DNA of 23,911 bases, from the IMG/VR virus record IMGVR_UViG_3300017917_002865, positions 1 to 23,911 of that record; one strand, written 5' to 3'. Below, one piece after another: positions 9,047 to 17,275 of this stretch; within the stretch, counting starts at the first letter, position 1, and every line of letters begins with the position of its first letter. Under the pieces are notes generated by a model. That model did not search any database. It was given only the letters and a program-made list of their open reading frames with translations, and was not told the DNA's origin. This stretch comes from a virus. A program made the translations under genes and the position numbers.

Positions 9047-9733
9047 ATGATTATAGGTATTTGTGGTTTTATTGGTTCGGGTAAAGACACTATCGCGGAC
9101 TATTTGGTGAACTTTCACGAATTTAGGCGTGAAAGTTTTGCGTCTACGCTCAAAGATGCTGTGGGCGCAGTGTTTGGATGGGATCGGACTCTGCTAGAAG
9201 GACGAACCAAAGAAGCTCGTGAATGGCGAGAACAGGTAGACCCATGGTGGGCAGAACGCTTGGGAATGCCCACACTGACTCCTCGATGGGTGCTGCAATA
9301 TTGGGGCACCGAAGTTTGTCGAAAATCATTCCATGATGATATCTGGATAGCTAGCCTAGAAAATAAACTGCGAAATTCCAAAGATCATGTGGTGATCAGC
9401 GATTGTCGTTTCCCCAATGAAATCGCCAGCATACGAAATGCCGGAGGCAAAATTATTTGGGTGCAGAGAGGTGTCCTTCCTGATTGGTATGACGTTGCAG
9501 TTGATGCAAACAACGGCAGCAACATAGCTATCAATGAATTGAAAATGCGAAAGATACATGCCAGCGAAACTGCTTGGGTAGGAACTGAATTTGATGCTAT
9601 CTTAGACAACAACGGAACCATTGACGATTTATATCAACAGGCAAAATCAATAATCAGCGACGAGGTCGCCTTGACGCCAAGTGACGCCCTCCTTGTGAAG
9701 CACCTGAGCACAATTGGCACAGACTGTTTTTAA
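9047..9733 (+). CDS. 1: Deoxynucleoside monophosphate kinase (T4 gp1-like)
   Basis: 228 aa (T4 gp1 is 241). It phosphorylates dNMPs to dNDPs for phage DNA synthesis. The P-loop GFIGSGKDT spans residues 7-15, followed by YLVNFHEFRRESFASTLKDA, then WREQVDPWWAERLG and the segment RWVLQYWGTEVCRKSF (85-100), which is typical of the phage dNMP kinase family. VISDCRFPNEI is the Walker B-like strand. It starts after a good GGAG and a sigma70-like promoter, as expected for an early nucleotide-metabolism gene. The last 29 codons overlap the 3' end of the convergent HNH gene, and the C-terminal tail beyond about residue 200 has no conserved look. Confidence 0.88.
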   Translation: MIIGICGFIGSGKDTIADYLVNFHEFRRESFASTLKDAVGAVFGWDRTLLEGRTKEAREWREQVDPWWAERLGMPTLTPRWVLQYWGTEVCRKSFHDDIWIASLENKLRNSKDHVVISDCRFPNEIASIRNAGGKIIWVQRGVLPDWYDVAVDANNGSNIAINELKMRKIHASETAWVGTEFDAILDNNGTIDDLYQQAKSIISDEVALTPSDALLVKHLSTIGTDCF

Positions 9734-9985
9734 GTTTGCAAGACGGCAGTTATCTAAATTTCCGTCTATGTGAAACACTCTATACACTTCCGAGTGAGGT
9801 GATTTGAATCCGCACTTCTCACAGTGATTCTTGGGTTTGTATCCAGCCTGTTGCCATCTAGGCACGTGAGCTCTAGGTCCATGAACCATACAGGCTTCAC
9901 AGAGCCTACGATAATAGGCTTTTCCTTGTTTATAATAATTTAATGCTCTCGGACGCTGTGCGCAGGCCTTGCAAAGTGGTCTCAT
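9647..9985 (-). CDS. Zinc-binding HNH endonuclease-like protein
   Basis: 112 aa. Four CxxC knuckles (C5/C8, C29/C32, C55/C58, C89/C92) surround VFHIDGNLDNCRLANLKTVC, a degenerate HNH core with H72, D74 and the Asn-Leu-Lys-Thr segment. Similar short proteins are common in T4-like phages of aquatic bacteria and are called HNH endonucleases; with an intact four-knuckle layout it may equally be a DNA-binding regulator. It starts 5 nt after a minus-strand late-promoter element (9991-9996), with no ribosome site, so a leaderless late message is predicted. It is antisense to the last 87 bp of the dNMP kinase gene. Confidence 0.72.
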   Translation of the reverse strand: MRPLCKACAQRPRALNYYKQGKAYYRRLCEACMVHGPRAHVPRWQQAGYKPKNHCEKCGFKSPHSEVYRVFHIDGNLDNCRLANLKTVCANCAQVLHKEGVTWRQGDLVADY

Positions 9986-9990
9986 AGAAA

Positions 9991-9996
9991 TATTTA
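9991..9996 (-). promoter_or_regulatory. Late promoter core TAAATA, 5 nt before HNH ATG
   Basis: Minus-strand TAAATA followed by TTTCT and the ATG at 9985. Same 5-nt spacing as at the plus-strand late genes, so it should give a leaderless transcript. It is divergent from the sheath promoter at 10053. Confidence 0.6.
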
Positions 9997-10052
9997 CACC
10001 TTTTCCTCCCCTTTTTCACTGGCTATAACTGCCCATTTTTACAAGTTACCGC

Positions 10053-10058
10053 TAAATA
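10053..10058 (+). promoter_or_regulatory. Late promoter core TAAATA for sheath operon
   Basis: CTAAATA followed, 33 nt after its end, by the sheath ATG (10092). The transcript would start near 10064 and carry a short leader with AGGAG at 10077-10081. This gives the most abundant tail protein a normal Shine-Dalgarno leader. Confidence 0.6.
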
Positions 10059-10091
10059 TTATGAGCAACTATTACCAGGAGAATAGGGAAT

Positions 10092-13000
10092 ATGGCACTA
10101 CAATCACCCGGCGTACAAGTTACGGTAATCGACGAGAGTTTTTATACACCAGCAGAGCCTGGCACAGTTCCTCTGATCGTCGTAGCAACAGGCCAAGATA
10201 AAACTAACGGAGCAGGTACAAATACAGCTACCGGCACAACCAAAGCCAATGCTGGTAAGGCATTTAAAATGACCAGCCAAAGAGATCTAACAGATACATT
10301 CGGTATTCCATATTTTGAAAAAACTGCCAGTTCTACTCCTATCCATGGATCAGAGCGCAATGAATACGGTTTGTTAGCAGCCTACAGTTTATTAGGAGTC
10401 AGCAACGCAGCATTTATCGTTCGTGCAGACGTAAACCTAGACGAATTAGAAGCACAAGTAGATGCCCCGGGAGCGAATCCTACAAACGGTCAATGGTGGA
10501 TTGACACCCAGGCAACATCTTGGGGTATACAAGAATGGAATGGTGCAGCAGCGAGCACCACAGGCGGACAGAAATTTACATATAAAAATCCTATTGTATT
10601 AACAGACAACGATTATCCTGCTAAAATCACGAATAACATGCCTAAAGAATCAGTGGGCATGATTGGTGACTATGCTGTGGTATTCCAGACAGTGGAAGGC
10701 GATACTTCTTATGGTACTAATGAAGACCTAGCTAGATTCTATTTTAAATCAGCAGGCAACGGCGGAACAGCAGGTGGGGGAACGGCAGTTGCCTCCGGTG
10801 ACTGGGTATTGATAGGTTCCAAAGAGTGGAAAGCCAGCTGGCCTGTGTATACTGGGTCTGCTTCGACCAGCACCATCAACGGAACATTATTTGTTAACAA
10901 TCATCAGATCAGTGTTAATGGTGGAGTCACTGTAGCAAAAACAGCTATCAATGCCGCAAACATCACAGGTGTTTGTGCAAATGTCATCAACAACAAATTA
11001 TACATCTACTCCGATGGTAGAACATCAGGACTAGATTCTGCAGCCGACGGCACAGTGCAGTTGGAAAACGGCACCGGGTCTTGGGCAACACTTGGAGTTA
11101 CAGTTGGTAGATACGCTGCTCCTAAGATGCAGATCAGCCCACACACTTCTGTGCCAGCATTCAAGATCACAGACAATGCCACAGGAGACAATCCAATTAC
11201 AGCAGGATATCCAACTGGTTCTATCTGGATCAAATCCACAGAGCCAAACTATGGCGCTCGATGGAGAGCCAAGCAATGGAGTTCTGCCACAGAATCATGG
11301 GTCAGCCACGAAGCACCAATTTATGCTTCAACTAACTCTGCACTATATTATCTAGATCGCAGCGGTGGTGGGGTTGGAATCGCAGCTGATTCTCTTTTTG
11401 TCCAAAGCAATGCGTCTGAGAATTCTGGATTTGATCTAACTCCAGACACAGCTGAATTCCGTGTATGGCGTAGAAATGTTGCAGCAGGTTCTGGAGCCAG
11501 CATTACTTCAAACATCGTAAAAGCAAATACATTCACTTTATCATCTTCATATAGTTTTACTATGAAAGAAACATTGGTGGGAGAAGAAGGTCTTGACACA
11601 GCAAAAACTATTTCTTTCACCGGAGCTGGCAACAGCAGTGATGCTGATACCATAGCAGGATTGATTAACTCAGCAGGATTTACAAATATTGAAGCTTCTG
11701 TGATTACAATTTCAACAACATCTAGCAGATTAGTTATCACTCATACTGCAGGTGGTGATATGAGACTCACAGATGGCACAGGCACACCTGTTTCCAAATT
11801 GTTCACTGCCTATAATCTAAAAACCAGAGAAGGCACTGAGAATTTCTACAATATTTCAGCAGGACTTGTTACAGTAGGACAAGAAGATCTATCAACAGGT
11901 GCCAGTGAAGATTACCTAGCCAGCGGCTGGGAACCTTTGGCAGCGTCAGATCCAAGATTCGCAGCCAGCGGAGATGCTCCTTTAAACGAGCCAACAGATG
12001 GCCAGTTATGGTATAATCCAAACTTCTCCGAAGTGGACATCATGGTTCACAACGGTGCTACATGGGTAGGTTACAGACACAGCACAGCACCTTACTATGA
12101 GGCTGCAACAACTACCCTAAGAACAGGATATCTACCAATTGTGGCTGCAAGTAATCCTTATGTTTCCGGTGTAACAACTACCGGTGACTTGTGGGTCAGC
12201 ACAGCTGATATGGAAAACTATCCAACAATATATAGATACAACAGCAACCTAACAGACATAGCAGACACATCTCAACGTTGGGAATTGGTTGACAAAGCAG
12301 ATCAAACCACAGAAGAAGGTGTGTTATTTGCAGACGCTCGTTGGGCCACAGCAGGCAGTTCTAAAACAGCATCTACCATTGAGGATTTAATCACTAATAA
12401 CTTCCTTGATCCAGACGCACCAGATCCTGCACTGTATCCCAAAGGCATGCTGTTATGGAACCTACGTCGTTCAGGTGGTAATGTCAAGAGCTACTCTAAC
12501 AATTATATCAACACCACAGGTGATAATCCACGCACTAGCCAATCAGGCGGCACCAATGACGGTACAGCATTTGTCAGCGGATCGGGACAAAGTATGGAAG
12601 CATATTGGACAGATCGTTGGGTAACTGCCAGCGGTAACAACGAAGATGGTTCAGGTAGCTTTGGTCGCAAGGCACAGCGCAAGGTTGTTGTGCAGGCCAT
12701 GAAGAGCGCGGTAGACACCAGCTCAGAAATACGAGACGAAGAGCGCAGAAATTTCAACTTGATAGCTGCTCCTGGATACCCAGAACTACTCAGCAACCTA
12801 GTTAATCTAAACATTGACCGTGGTATTACAGCGTTCGTGGTTGGTGACACACCGTTGCGTCTAGAATCAGATTCTACCAGCCTAACAACATGGGGCACTA
12901 ATGCCAACCTAGTAACAGATAATGGCGATGACGGTATTGTAACTTATGACGAATACCTAGCCTGCTACTATCCAAACGGATACACCACAGACCTAAGTGG

Positions 13001-13598
13001 TGCAGGTGCAGTTGTTCCAGCATCACACATGATGTTGAAGACAATCGCTCTGAGTGACAATGTAAGTTATCCATGGTTTGCACCAGCCGGAACACGTCGT
13101 GGTGGTATCACTAACGCTACAGCAGTTGGTTATATCGATGCTATGACCGGAGAATTCCAGACTGTGGCATTGAACGAAGGACAGCGTGACACACTATATG
13201 ATCTAAAGATCAATCCAATTCCATTCTTCAATGGTGTCGGTCTAGTGGCCTACGGTCAAAAGACTCGTGCAAGAAACGCTTCTGCACTAGACAGAATCAA
13301 CGTAGCACGTTTAGTTGTATATCTACGCAGTCAGTTGAACAAACTAGCTCGTCCATATATCTTTGAACCCAACGATAAGATCACACGCGATGAGATCAAA
13401 CAAGCAGTTGAAAGTCTATTGCTAGAGCTAGTAGGTCTCAGAGCTATATATGACTATGCTGTTGTCTGTGATGAAAGCAACAATACTGCATCACGCATCG
13501 ATCGCAACGAACTTTATGTAGATATCGCGATTGAACCAGTGAAAGCAGTTGAATTCATTTACATTCCATTGCGTGTTAAGAACACAGGAGAAATTTAA
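10092..13598 (+). CDS. 18: Tail sheath protein (gp18-like), greatly enlarged
   Basis: 1168 aa against 659 for T4 gp18. The sheath surrounds the tail tube and contracts at infection. The N-terminus (SPGVQVTVIDESFYTPAEPG, then VPLIVVATG) and the C-terminal domain (about 870-1168, with RRNFNLIAAPGYP, WFAPAG, RINVARLVVYLRSQLNKLARPYIFEPND and YVDIAIEPVKAVEFIYIPL) are unmistakable sheath signatures; the C-terminal part forms the contractile core. The middle (about 120-860) is an insertion with at least four Gly-x-Trp...Trp modules, e.g. at 133-150, 376-404, 637-660 and 698-731, likely exposed on the sheath surface. AGGAG lies at 10077-10081. gp19 follows 2 nt after the stop, so the two form one operon that ends at the 14268-14296 terminator. 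Confidence 0.95.
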   Translation: MALQSPGVQVTVIDESFYTPAEPGTVPLIVVATGQDKTNGAGTNTATGTTKANAGKAFKMTSQRDLTDTFGIPYFEKTASSTPIHGSERNEYGLLAAYSLLGVSNAAFIVRADVNLDELEAQVDAPGANPTNGQWWIDTQATSWGIQEWNGAAASTTGGQKFTYKNPIVLTDNDYPAKITNNMPKESVGMIGDYAVVFQTVEGDTSYGTNEDLARFYFKSAGNGGTAGGGTAVASGDWVLIGSKEWKASWPVYTGSASTSTINGTLFVNNHQISVNGGVTVAKTAINAANITGVCANVINNKLYIYSDGRTSGLDSAADGTVQLENGTGSWATLGVTVGRYAAPKMQISPHTSVPAFKITDNATGDNPITAGYPTGSIWIKSTEPNYGARWRAKQWSSATESWVSHEAPIYASTNSALYYLDRSGGGVGIAADSLFVQSNASENSGFDLTPDTAEFRVWRRNVAAGSGASITSNIVKANTFTLSSSYSFTMKETLVGEEGLDTAKTISFTGAGNSSDADTIAGLINSAGFTNIEASVITISTTSSRLVITHTAGGDMRLTDGTGTPVSKLFTAYNLKTREGTENFYNISAGLVTVGQEDLSTGASEDYLASGWEPLAASDPRFAASGDAPLNEPTDGQLWYNPNFSEVDIMVHNGATWVGYRHSTAPYYEAATTTLRTGYLPIVAASNPYVSGVTTTGDLWVSTADMENYPTIYRYNSNLTDIADTSQRWELVDKADQTTEEGVLFADARWATAGSSKTASTIEDLITNNFLDPDAPDPALYPKGMLLWNLRRSGGNVKSYSNNYINTTGDNPRTSQSGGTNDGTAFVSGSGQSMEAYWTDRWVTASGNNEDGSGSFGRKAQRKVVVQAMKSAVDTSSEIRDEERRNFNLIAAPGYPELLSNLVNLNIDRGITAFVVGDTPLRLESDSTSLTTWGTNANLVTDNGDDGIVTYDEYLACYYPNGYTTDLSGAGAVVPASHMMLKTIALSDNVSYPWFAPAGTRRGGITNATAVGYIDAMTGEFQTVALNEGQRDTLYDLKINPIPFFNGVGLVAYGQKTRARNASALDRINVARLVVYLRSQLNKLARPYIFEPNDKITRDEIKQAVESLLLELVGLRAIYDYAVVCDESNNTASRIDRNELYVDIAIEPVKAVEFIYIPLRVKNTGEI

Positions 13599-13600
13599 AA

Positions 13601-14251
13601 ATGGCAATTACATCACTTAACAACATCGGTATTCCAACAACCAATGCGGCAGGAAGCACTCAGGTGCTTCTTATGCCTAAGTTAAAATATCGATTCCGTG
13701 TTACACTGTTAGGATTCGGAGTTGCCGCGGCGACTGAACTAACTAAACAGGTCCAAGACGTTACTAGACCAAAAGTCAGTTTCGAAGAAATGACACTGGA
13801 TGTTTATAATTCTAAGGTCAAACTTGCAGGTAGATACTCGTTAGAAAATATCACACTGACCTTACGTGATGATGCCAGTGGACAGGTTCAAAAATTAGTT
13901 GGACAACAGGTCCAGAAACAATATGATTTCATGGAACAGGCTTCAGCTCGTTCAGGTATTGACTACAAGTTTACGACCAGAATAGAAGTGCTAGATGGCG
14001 GCAACGGTGCTCTAACACCTGAGACTCTAGAAACATTTGAACTATATGGTTGTTTCTTGCAGAACGTAGACTACGGTGATGCTAACTATAGCACCAACGA
14101 ACATATGACCTGTGCTTTGACAATTGCCTTCGATAACCTCGCACAGTTTGCAGCAGGCGCAGCCGCTGTAAGTCCAGTTGGTGGTATCGGTGCAGCAGTT
14201 GGAAGAACTCTAGGCGCAGCTACAACAGGTGCTTCTACTGCTCAAGGTTAA
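13601..14251 (+). CDS. 19: Tail tube protein (gp19-like)
   Basis: 216 aa (T4 gp19 is 163). It forms the inner tube through which DNA passes. Characteristic segments: LMPKLKYRFRVTLLGFG (24-40), VQDVTRPKVSFEEMTLDVYNSKVKLAGRY (51-79), ITLTLRDDASGQV (84-96) and FELYGCFLQNVDYGDANYSTNEHM (147-170). The last 30 residues are a flexible Gly/Ala/Thr-rich tail. AGGAG at 13586-13590 overlaps the end of the sheath gene, 10 nt before the ATG. A strong terminator follows, so sheath and tube are one bicistronic late unit. Confidence 0.93.
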   Translation: MAITSLNNIGIPTTNAAGSTQVLLMPKLKYRFRVTLLGFGVAAATELTKQVQDVTRPKVSFEEMTLDVYNSKVKLAGRYSLENITLTLRDDASGQVQKLVGQQVQKQYDFMEQASARSGIDYKFTTRIEVLDGGNGALTPETLETFELYGCFLQNVDYGDANYSTNEHMTCALTIAFDNLAQFAAGAAAVSPVGGIGAAVGRTLGAATTGASTAQG

Positions 14252-14267
14252 TCAAAACCTTAATTAG

Positions 14268-14296
14268 AAAAAGCCTGGTTTACCCGGGCTTTTTTT
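14268..14296 (+). terminator. Rho-independent terminator after gp19
   Basis: A-run, AGCCTGG / TTTAC / CCGGGCT stem (one T-G pair) and a T7 tract. It closes the gp18-gp19 unit; the next late promoter starts 6 bp later. Confidence 0.9.
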
Positions 14297-14301
14297 ATGG
14301 C

Positions 14302-14308
14302 ATAAATA
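14302..14308 (+). promoter_or_regulatory. Late promoter ATAAATA, 5 nt before gp54-like ATG
   Basis: ATAAATA followed by TTTGT and ATG 14314. No ribosome binding site fits in between. Predicted +1 is the A of the AUG. Confidence 0.7.
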
Positions 14309-14313
14309 TTTGT

Positions 14314-15390
14314 ATGGCTAATTATTTCACTAGATTTTTGAACGGTGTCGCTGAAGGTGTAACAAATCCCAAGGGACAACAATCCAACTGGCGTCATGCT
14401 ACTAGACTGTTTGTAGACGACACCATGAGATTGGCACCTCGAACCAAATTCCTTTTTTATGTGAGATTTGAGATCAATAAACGAGCGATAAAAGCACCCT
14501 CGTTTACTAACAAACATCAAGAAGAAGTAGGTCTGTTGGTAAAATCTGCAGATCTTCCTAAATTTAATTTTGACAGTGTGATAAAGAATCAATACAACAG
14601 GAAAAAGATAGTCTATAAACAGATTAACTATGATCCTGTGAACATTGCTCTACACGACGACAGTGCTGGTATAGTCAGTGCCATGTGGGCTATCTACTAC
14701 GGCTATTATGTAGCAGATAGACTACAACCTAATTCGGCCTATGAAGCTAACCATCTTAGACCAACCAAGACTCCTAAAGATAATTTTAGATATGGTCTAG
14801 ACAATGATATCACAGCACCTTTTTTTGATTCTGTAACACTCTACACCATGAGCCGTAGAAGATTCATAGGTTACACACTGGTTAATCCTCGTATCAAATC
14901 TTGGAATCATGGCGCAATGGATTATTCTGCTTCAGAGTTTAATGATAGTCAGATGACTCTTGAGTATGAAGCAGTTAAATATTCCGCAGGCAATGTCAGT
15001 TACAATAATCCCAAAGGCTTCGCTAATCTTCACTATGATTCAACACCAAGTCCATTGACAGTGGCAGGAGGCGGAGTAGCTACTCTCACAGGCGAAGGAG
15101 GTGTGCTAGATGGTCTAGAACAGGTGTTCGGTGACATTGGTTCTGGCAAGGCCTTTGATAGTTTTGGTGGATTCCTTGGCACAGCAATCAAAGCTGTCAA
15201 CACATATAAAAATGTCAAGGGTCTATCAGCAGCTCAGCTCAAATATGAAGCTGTGAATATACTAAGCAATCCTGCAAACATAGCCGGTGCGGTGTCGACT
15301 GTGGGAGGTGTAGTAGGCAGTGTGTTCCCCAAAAGCGCATCAACAGAAACTTCTACGTCTGCTACTCAAAGAAATCTAACAGGACAATAA
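14314..15390 (+). CDS. Baseplate tail-tube initiator (gp54-like; gp48 possible)
   Basis: 358 aa (T4 gp54 is 320, gp48 364). These gp19-fold proteins start tail-tube polymerisation on the baseplate. The segment SADLPKFNFDSVIKNQYNRK (about 74-93) then YKQINYDPVNIALHDDS, followed by a W-x(n)-YYGYY helix, parallels the gp54/gp19 tube fold (strand, DP-h-x-h-x-h-DD, helix). The C-terminal third (230-358) is Gly/Ala/Ser-rich with short helices, as in gp54. It begins a new transcription unit directly after the gp19 terminator and is followed 1 nt after its stop by the next gene. Choice between gp54 and gp48 is uncertain; the tube-fold assignment is firmer. Confidence 0.62.
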   Translation: MANYFTRFLNGVAEGVTNPKGQQSNWRHATRLFVDDTMRLAPRTKFLFYVRFEINKRAIKAPSFTNKHQEEVGLLVKSADLPKFNFDSVIKNQYNRKKIVYKQINYDPVNIALHDDSAGIVSAMWAIYYGYYVADRLQPNSAYEANHLRPTKTPKDNFRYGLDNDITAPFFDSVTLYTMSRRRFIGYTLVNPRIKSWNHGAMDYSASEFNDSQMTLEYEAVKYSAGNVSYNNPKGFANLHYDSTPSPLTVAGGGVATLTGEGGVLDGLEQVFGDIGSGKAFDSFGGFLGTAIKAVNTYKNVKGLSAAQLKYEAVNILSNPANIAGAVSTVGGVVGSVFPKSASTETSTSATQRNLTGQ

Positions 15391-15391
15391 C

Positions 15392-15757
15392 ATGGCAACA
15401 AATTTACCTTCGCAGATTATTTCTGACAGTGCGGCGGGAACAAAGTTATATTTTGATCGTTACGGAGAATCACCATTAGAGTTTTCAGCCAATGATGTAA
15501 CTTTGACTGTTGGTTTTTTTGAGTCTGCAGGATTTGACACAGATGCTGCAAATACTGTGGCCATGACTCTATTGCGGCAGGCCAAGATTGATAGCACTCC
15601 GATCGGTCAAATATTAGACACGATTGAATCTTTTCCTAGCATGTCATTGAGTCAGTTGGTAGGAGAAATACTCAACAACAACAGGGTGCCTACATCTATA
15701 CTGGGATTCCGAACCACAGATGTCAAACCCAATCAGATAAGGAACATAGCTGCCTAA
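15392..15757 (+). CDS. Small T4-like structural/assembly protein, unknown function
   Basis: 121 aa. The central part (VGFFESAGFDTDAANTVAMT, then LLRQAKIDSTPIGQILDTIE, then SLSQLVGEILNNNRVPTSILGF) is helical and has the regular look of a conserved marine T4-like protein found near tail genes, but I cannot attach a T4 gene name. It begins ATG-GCA 1 nt after the preceding stop, with AGGA 8 nt upstream. Its TAA overlaps the ATG of gp4 by one base (TAATG), so translation is coupled. A baseplate or tail-assembly role is suggested only by position. Confidence 0.6.
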   Translation: MATNLPSQIISDSAAGTKLYFDRYGESPLEFSANDVTLTVGFFESAGFDTDAANTVAMTLLRQAKIDSTPIGQILDTIESFPSMSLSQLVGEILNNNRVPTSILGFRTTDVKPNQIRNIAA

Positions 15758-16197
15758 TGCCTAAATTTGCACAGGGTCGATTTGACATGAAGAACCCTGA
15801 CAAGTATGTGGGGAAGAAAACACCATTGGCTCGCAGCAGTTGGGAATTTGTTTTTATGCGTATGCTGGACGAGCACCCCGGAGTGCAAAATTGGGCCAGT
15901 GAAAGCATCCAAATACCTTACAGAGATCCATTGACCGGAAAAAGCACAATATACGTGCCTGATTTTTTTATCGTATACAATGATAAAAACGGAACCAAAC
16001 ATGCAGAAGTAGTGGAGATCAAACCCAGCAGTCACACTCTGAGAGAAAAAGTCGGAAAGAGTCTATACAACCAAGAACAATATGTTAAAAATATGGCCAA
16101 ATGGGAAGCTGCTGGTAAATGGTGTAAGCAACAAGGGGTGAGATTTAGGGTCATCAGTGAAAATGATATTTTCCATCAGGGCGGAAAACGCAGATAA
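15757..16197 (+). CDS. 4: Head completion protein / nuclease (gp4-like)
   Basis: 146 aa (T4 gp4 is 150). gp4 is needed to complete filled heads before tail joining and has a PD-(D/E)XK-type nuclease-like fold. MPKFAQGRFDMKNPDKYVGK, then RSSWEFVFMRMLDEHPGVQNWASESIQIPY aligns directly with T4 gp4. Further on, the putative active site reads YVPDFFIVY (Asp of PD) and AEVVEIKP (E-x-K), then KWEAAGKWCKQQGVRFRVISE. It is translationally coupled to the upstream gene (TAATG) and followed 7 nt later by gp16. Packaging-linked position agrees with its role. Confidence 0.9.
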   Translation: MPKFAQGRFDMKNPDKYVGKKTPLARSSWEFVFMRMLDEHPGVQNWASESIQIPYRDPLTGKSTIYVPDFFIVYNDKNGTKHAEVVEIKPSSHTLREKVGKSLYNQEQYVKNMAKWEAAGKWCKQQGVRFRVISENDIFHQGGKRR

Positions 16198-16200
16198 GTA
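16195..16200 (+). promoter_or_regulatory. Possible variant late promoter (TAAGTA) before gp16
   Basis: TAAGTA followed by AAGT and ATG 16205 reproduces the 4-5-nt spacing of the other late starts with one mismatch in the core. Its first three bases are the gp4 stop codon. Weak; gp16 could simply be read through from the gp54-like unit. Confidence 0.25.
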
Positions 16201-16204
16201 AAGT

Positions 16205-16687
16205 ATGACCAAAAAACTTGAAGAACTGTTTGATCTAGAATCTCAAGAGCAGGAAAAAATCGTAGAAGAGACGATTCCGATTGCCAAGCATGAAGAGGTA
16301 AAAAGTCTCGACGATCAATATAGTGCCGTGCAAAAGATCGTGCAGACACTGCCTGCGATACAGGAGTTGGAAAATCTAGATGAAAAAGAATTAGATGATC
16401 TGGCAAAAAAAGCAGAGCAGGCCTATGATGATCTCATGGATCTGGGCATGAACGTAGAAGTGCGCTATGCCAGCCGTATTTTTGAAGTAGCCAGCTCTAT
16501 GATGGGCAACGCTATAACTGCCAAGACAAATAAAATTGAAAAGAAACTTAAATCAGTAGATCTTCAGCTTAAAAAACTTAAAATCGACAACGACTCGGGC
16601 AATGATCCAAATAATGTCATAAACGGACAAGGATACGTGATAACTGACCGCAACGAGCTACTGAAAAAATTGAGTGGAAAAGCATAA
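16205..16687 (+). CDS. 16: Terminase small subunit (gp16-like)
   Basis: 160 aa (T4 gp16 is 164). It recognises DNA and stimulates the gp17 packaging motor. A short acidic N-terminus is followed by LDDQYSAVQKIVQTLPAIQEL (35-55), two long helices separated around MNVEVRYASRIFEVASSMMGNAITAK (83-108), KLKSVDLQLKKLK, and a C-terminal ELLKKL; this order matches the coiled-coil core and C-terminal helix of T4-like gp16. Its position just after gp4 and within 2 kb of gp17 supports the call. In T4 gp16 and gp17 overlap directly; here three genes separate them. The stop TAA lies inside the next late promoter. Confidence 0.78.
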   Translation: MTKKLEELFDLESQEQEKIVEETIPIAKHEEVKSLDDQYSAVQKIVQTLPAIQELENLDEKELDDLAKKAEQAYDDLMDLGMNVEVRYASRIFEVASSMMGNAITAKTNKIEKKLKSVDLQLKKLKIDNDSGNDPNNVINGQGYVITDRNELLKKLSGKA

Positions 16688-16690
16688 ATA
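16684..16690 (+). promoter_or_regulatory. Late promoter ATAAATA, 5 nt before capsid-targeted protein ATG
   Basis: ATAAATA followed by TTACT and ATG 16696. The gp16 stop codon is embedded in the element. No ribosome site; leaderless start predicted. Confidence 0.65.
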
Positions 16691-16695
16691 TTACT

Positions 16696-17274
16696 ATGAA
16701 AACTTTTAAAGAATATCTCTCCGAAAATCAAAAATCATATCCTTTCAGATTAAAAATCGCAGGTGATGTTCCTGAGAATTTTATTAAAGATTTGAAAGAT
16801 TGCATTGGTAAAGCTAATCCTACTATTGTTGAAAAAAGTTCAACTCCTATACAATCTGTGCCTTTAGATTTTCCAGAATTAACCTATTTGCCCGTGACAA
16901 CATTTGAAGTTGTCTGCGAGTATCCAATAACAGCCCCCGAATTACAAGAGCATGTAAAATGGTTGGTTCCAGAATCACATTTCCGTGTTAGGAACGGAGG
17001 TGATGCCAGTGAAGTAGAACACAACACAGCAGATATGGACCCCAGTGGTAAATCCATGTTACAAGAACCATACAACGATAAGATCAAACACAAGGACTAT
17101 TTTGGTGATGATTTCAACAAAGGTTTTCTAAAAGATCTACAGAAGACATCTAAACAACGCACCAAAGATGGTTTCAACACAGAATACAAAATTTCAAAAC
17201 AAAAAGCAGACAAAGCTGGAACTGTATCTCCTATAAGCAAGGTTGATAATCCAGACCCACGCAAAGGAAAATAA
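16696..17274 (+). CDS. Putative internal head protein with capsid-targeting-like N-terminus
   Basis: 192 aa. The first ten residues MKTFKEYLSE closely resemble the T4 capsid-targeting sequence (MKTYQEFIAE in internal protein III), which directs proteins into the prohead and is removed by protease gp21 after an (L/I)-x-E; here L-S-E falls at the same place. The following 80 residues form an alpha/beta domain (PFRLKIAGDVPENFIKDLKD, then TFEVVCEYPITAPELQEHVKW), and the C-terminal half is basic and disordered, rich in Lys/Asp/Gly, suiting a DNA-packed interior. No known family for the body. It is the first gene of its own late unit; the next gene starts 1 nt after its stop. Confidence 0.6.
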   Translation: MKTFKEYLSENQKSYPFRLKIAGDVPENFIKDLKDCIGKANPTIVEKSSTPIQSVPLDFPELTYLPVTTFEVVCEYPITAPELQEHVKWLVPESHFRVRNGGDASEVEHNTADMDPSGKSMLQEPYNDKIKHKDYFGDDFNKGFLKDLQKTSKQRTKDGFNTEYKISKQKADKAGTVSPISKVDNPDPRKGK

Positions 17275-17275
17275 C

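Noticed and set aside
10061-10201. 46-codon frame starting ATG-AGC in the sheath leader, overlapping the sheath start
   Set aside because: It begins only 2 nt after the TAAATA core, so the predicted transcript would start downstream of its ATG. It overlaps conserved sheath sequence in another frame and has an Arg/Ser-rich, non-family composition.
14977-14982. Internal TAAATA copies (also near 2088, 3424 and 20749)
   Set aside because: They fall inside genes with no suitable downstream start, as expected by chance in AT-rich DNA.
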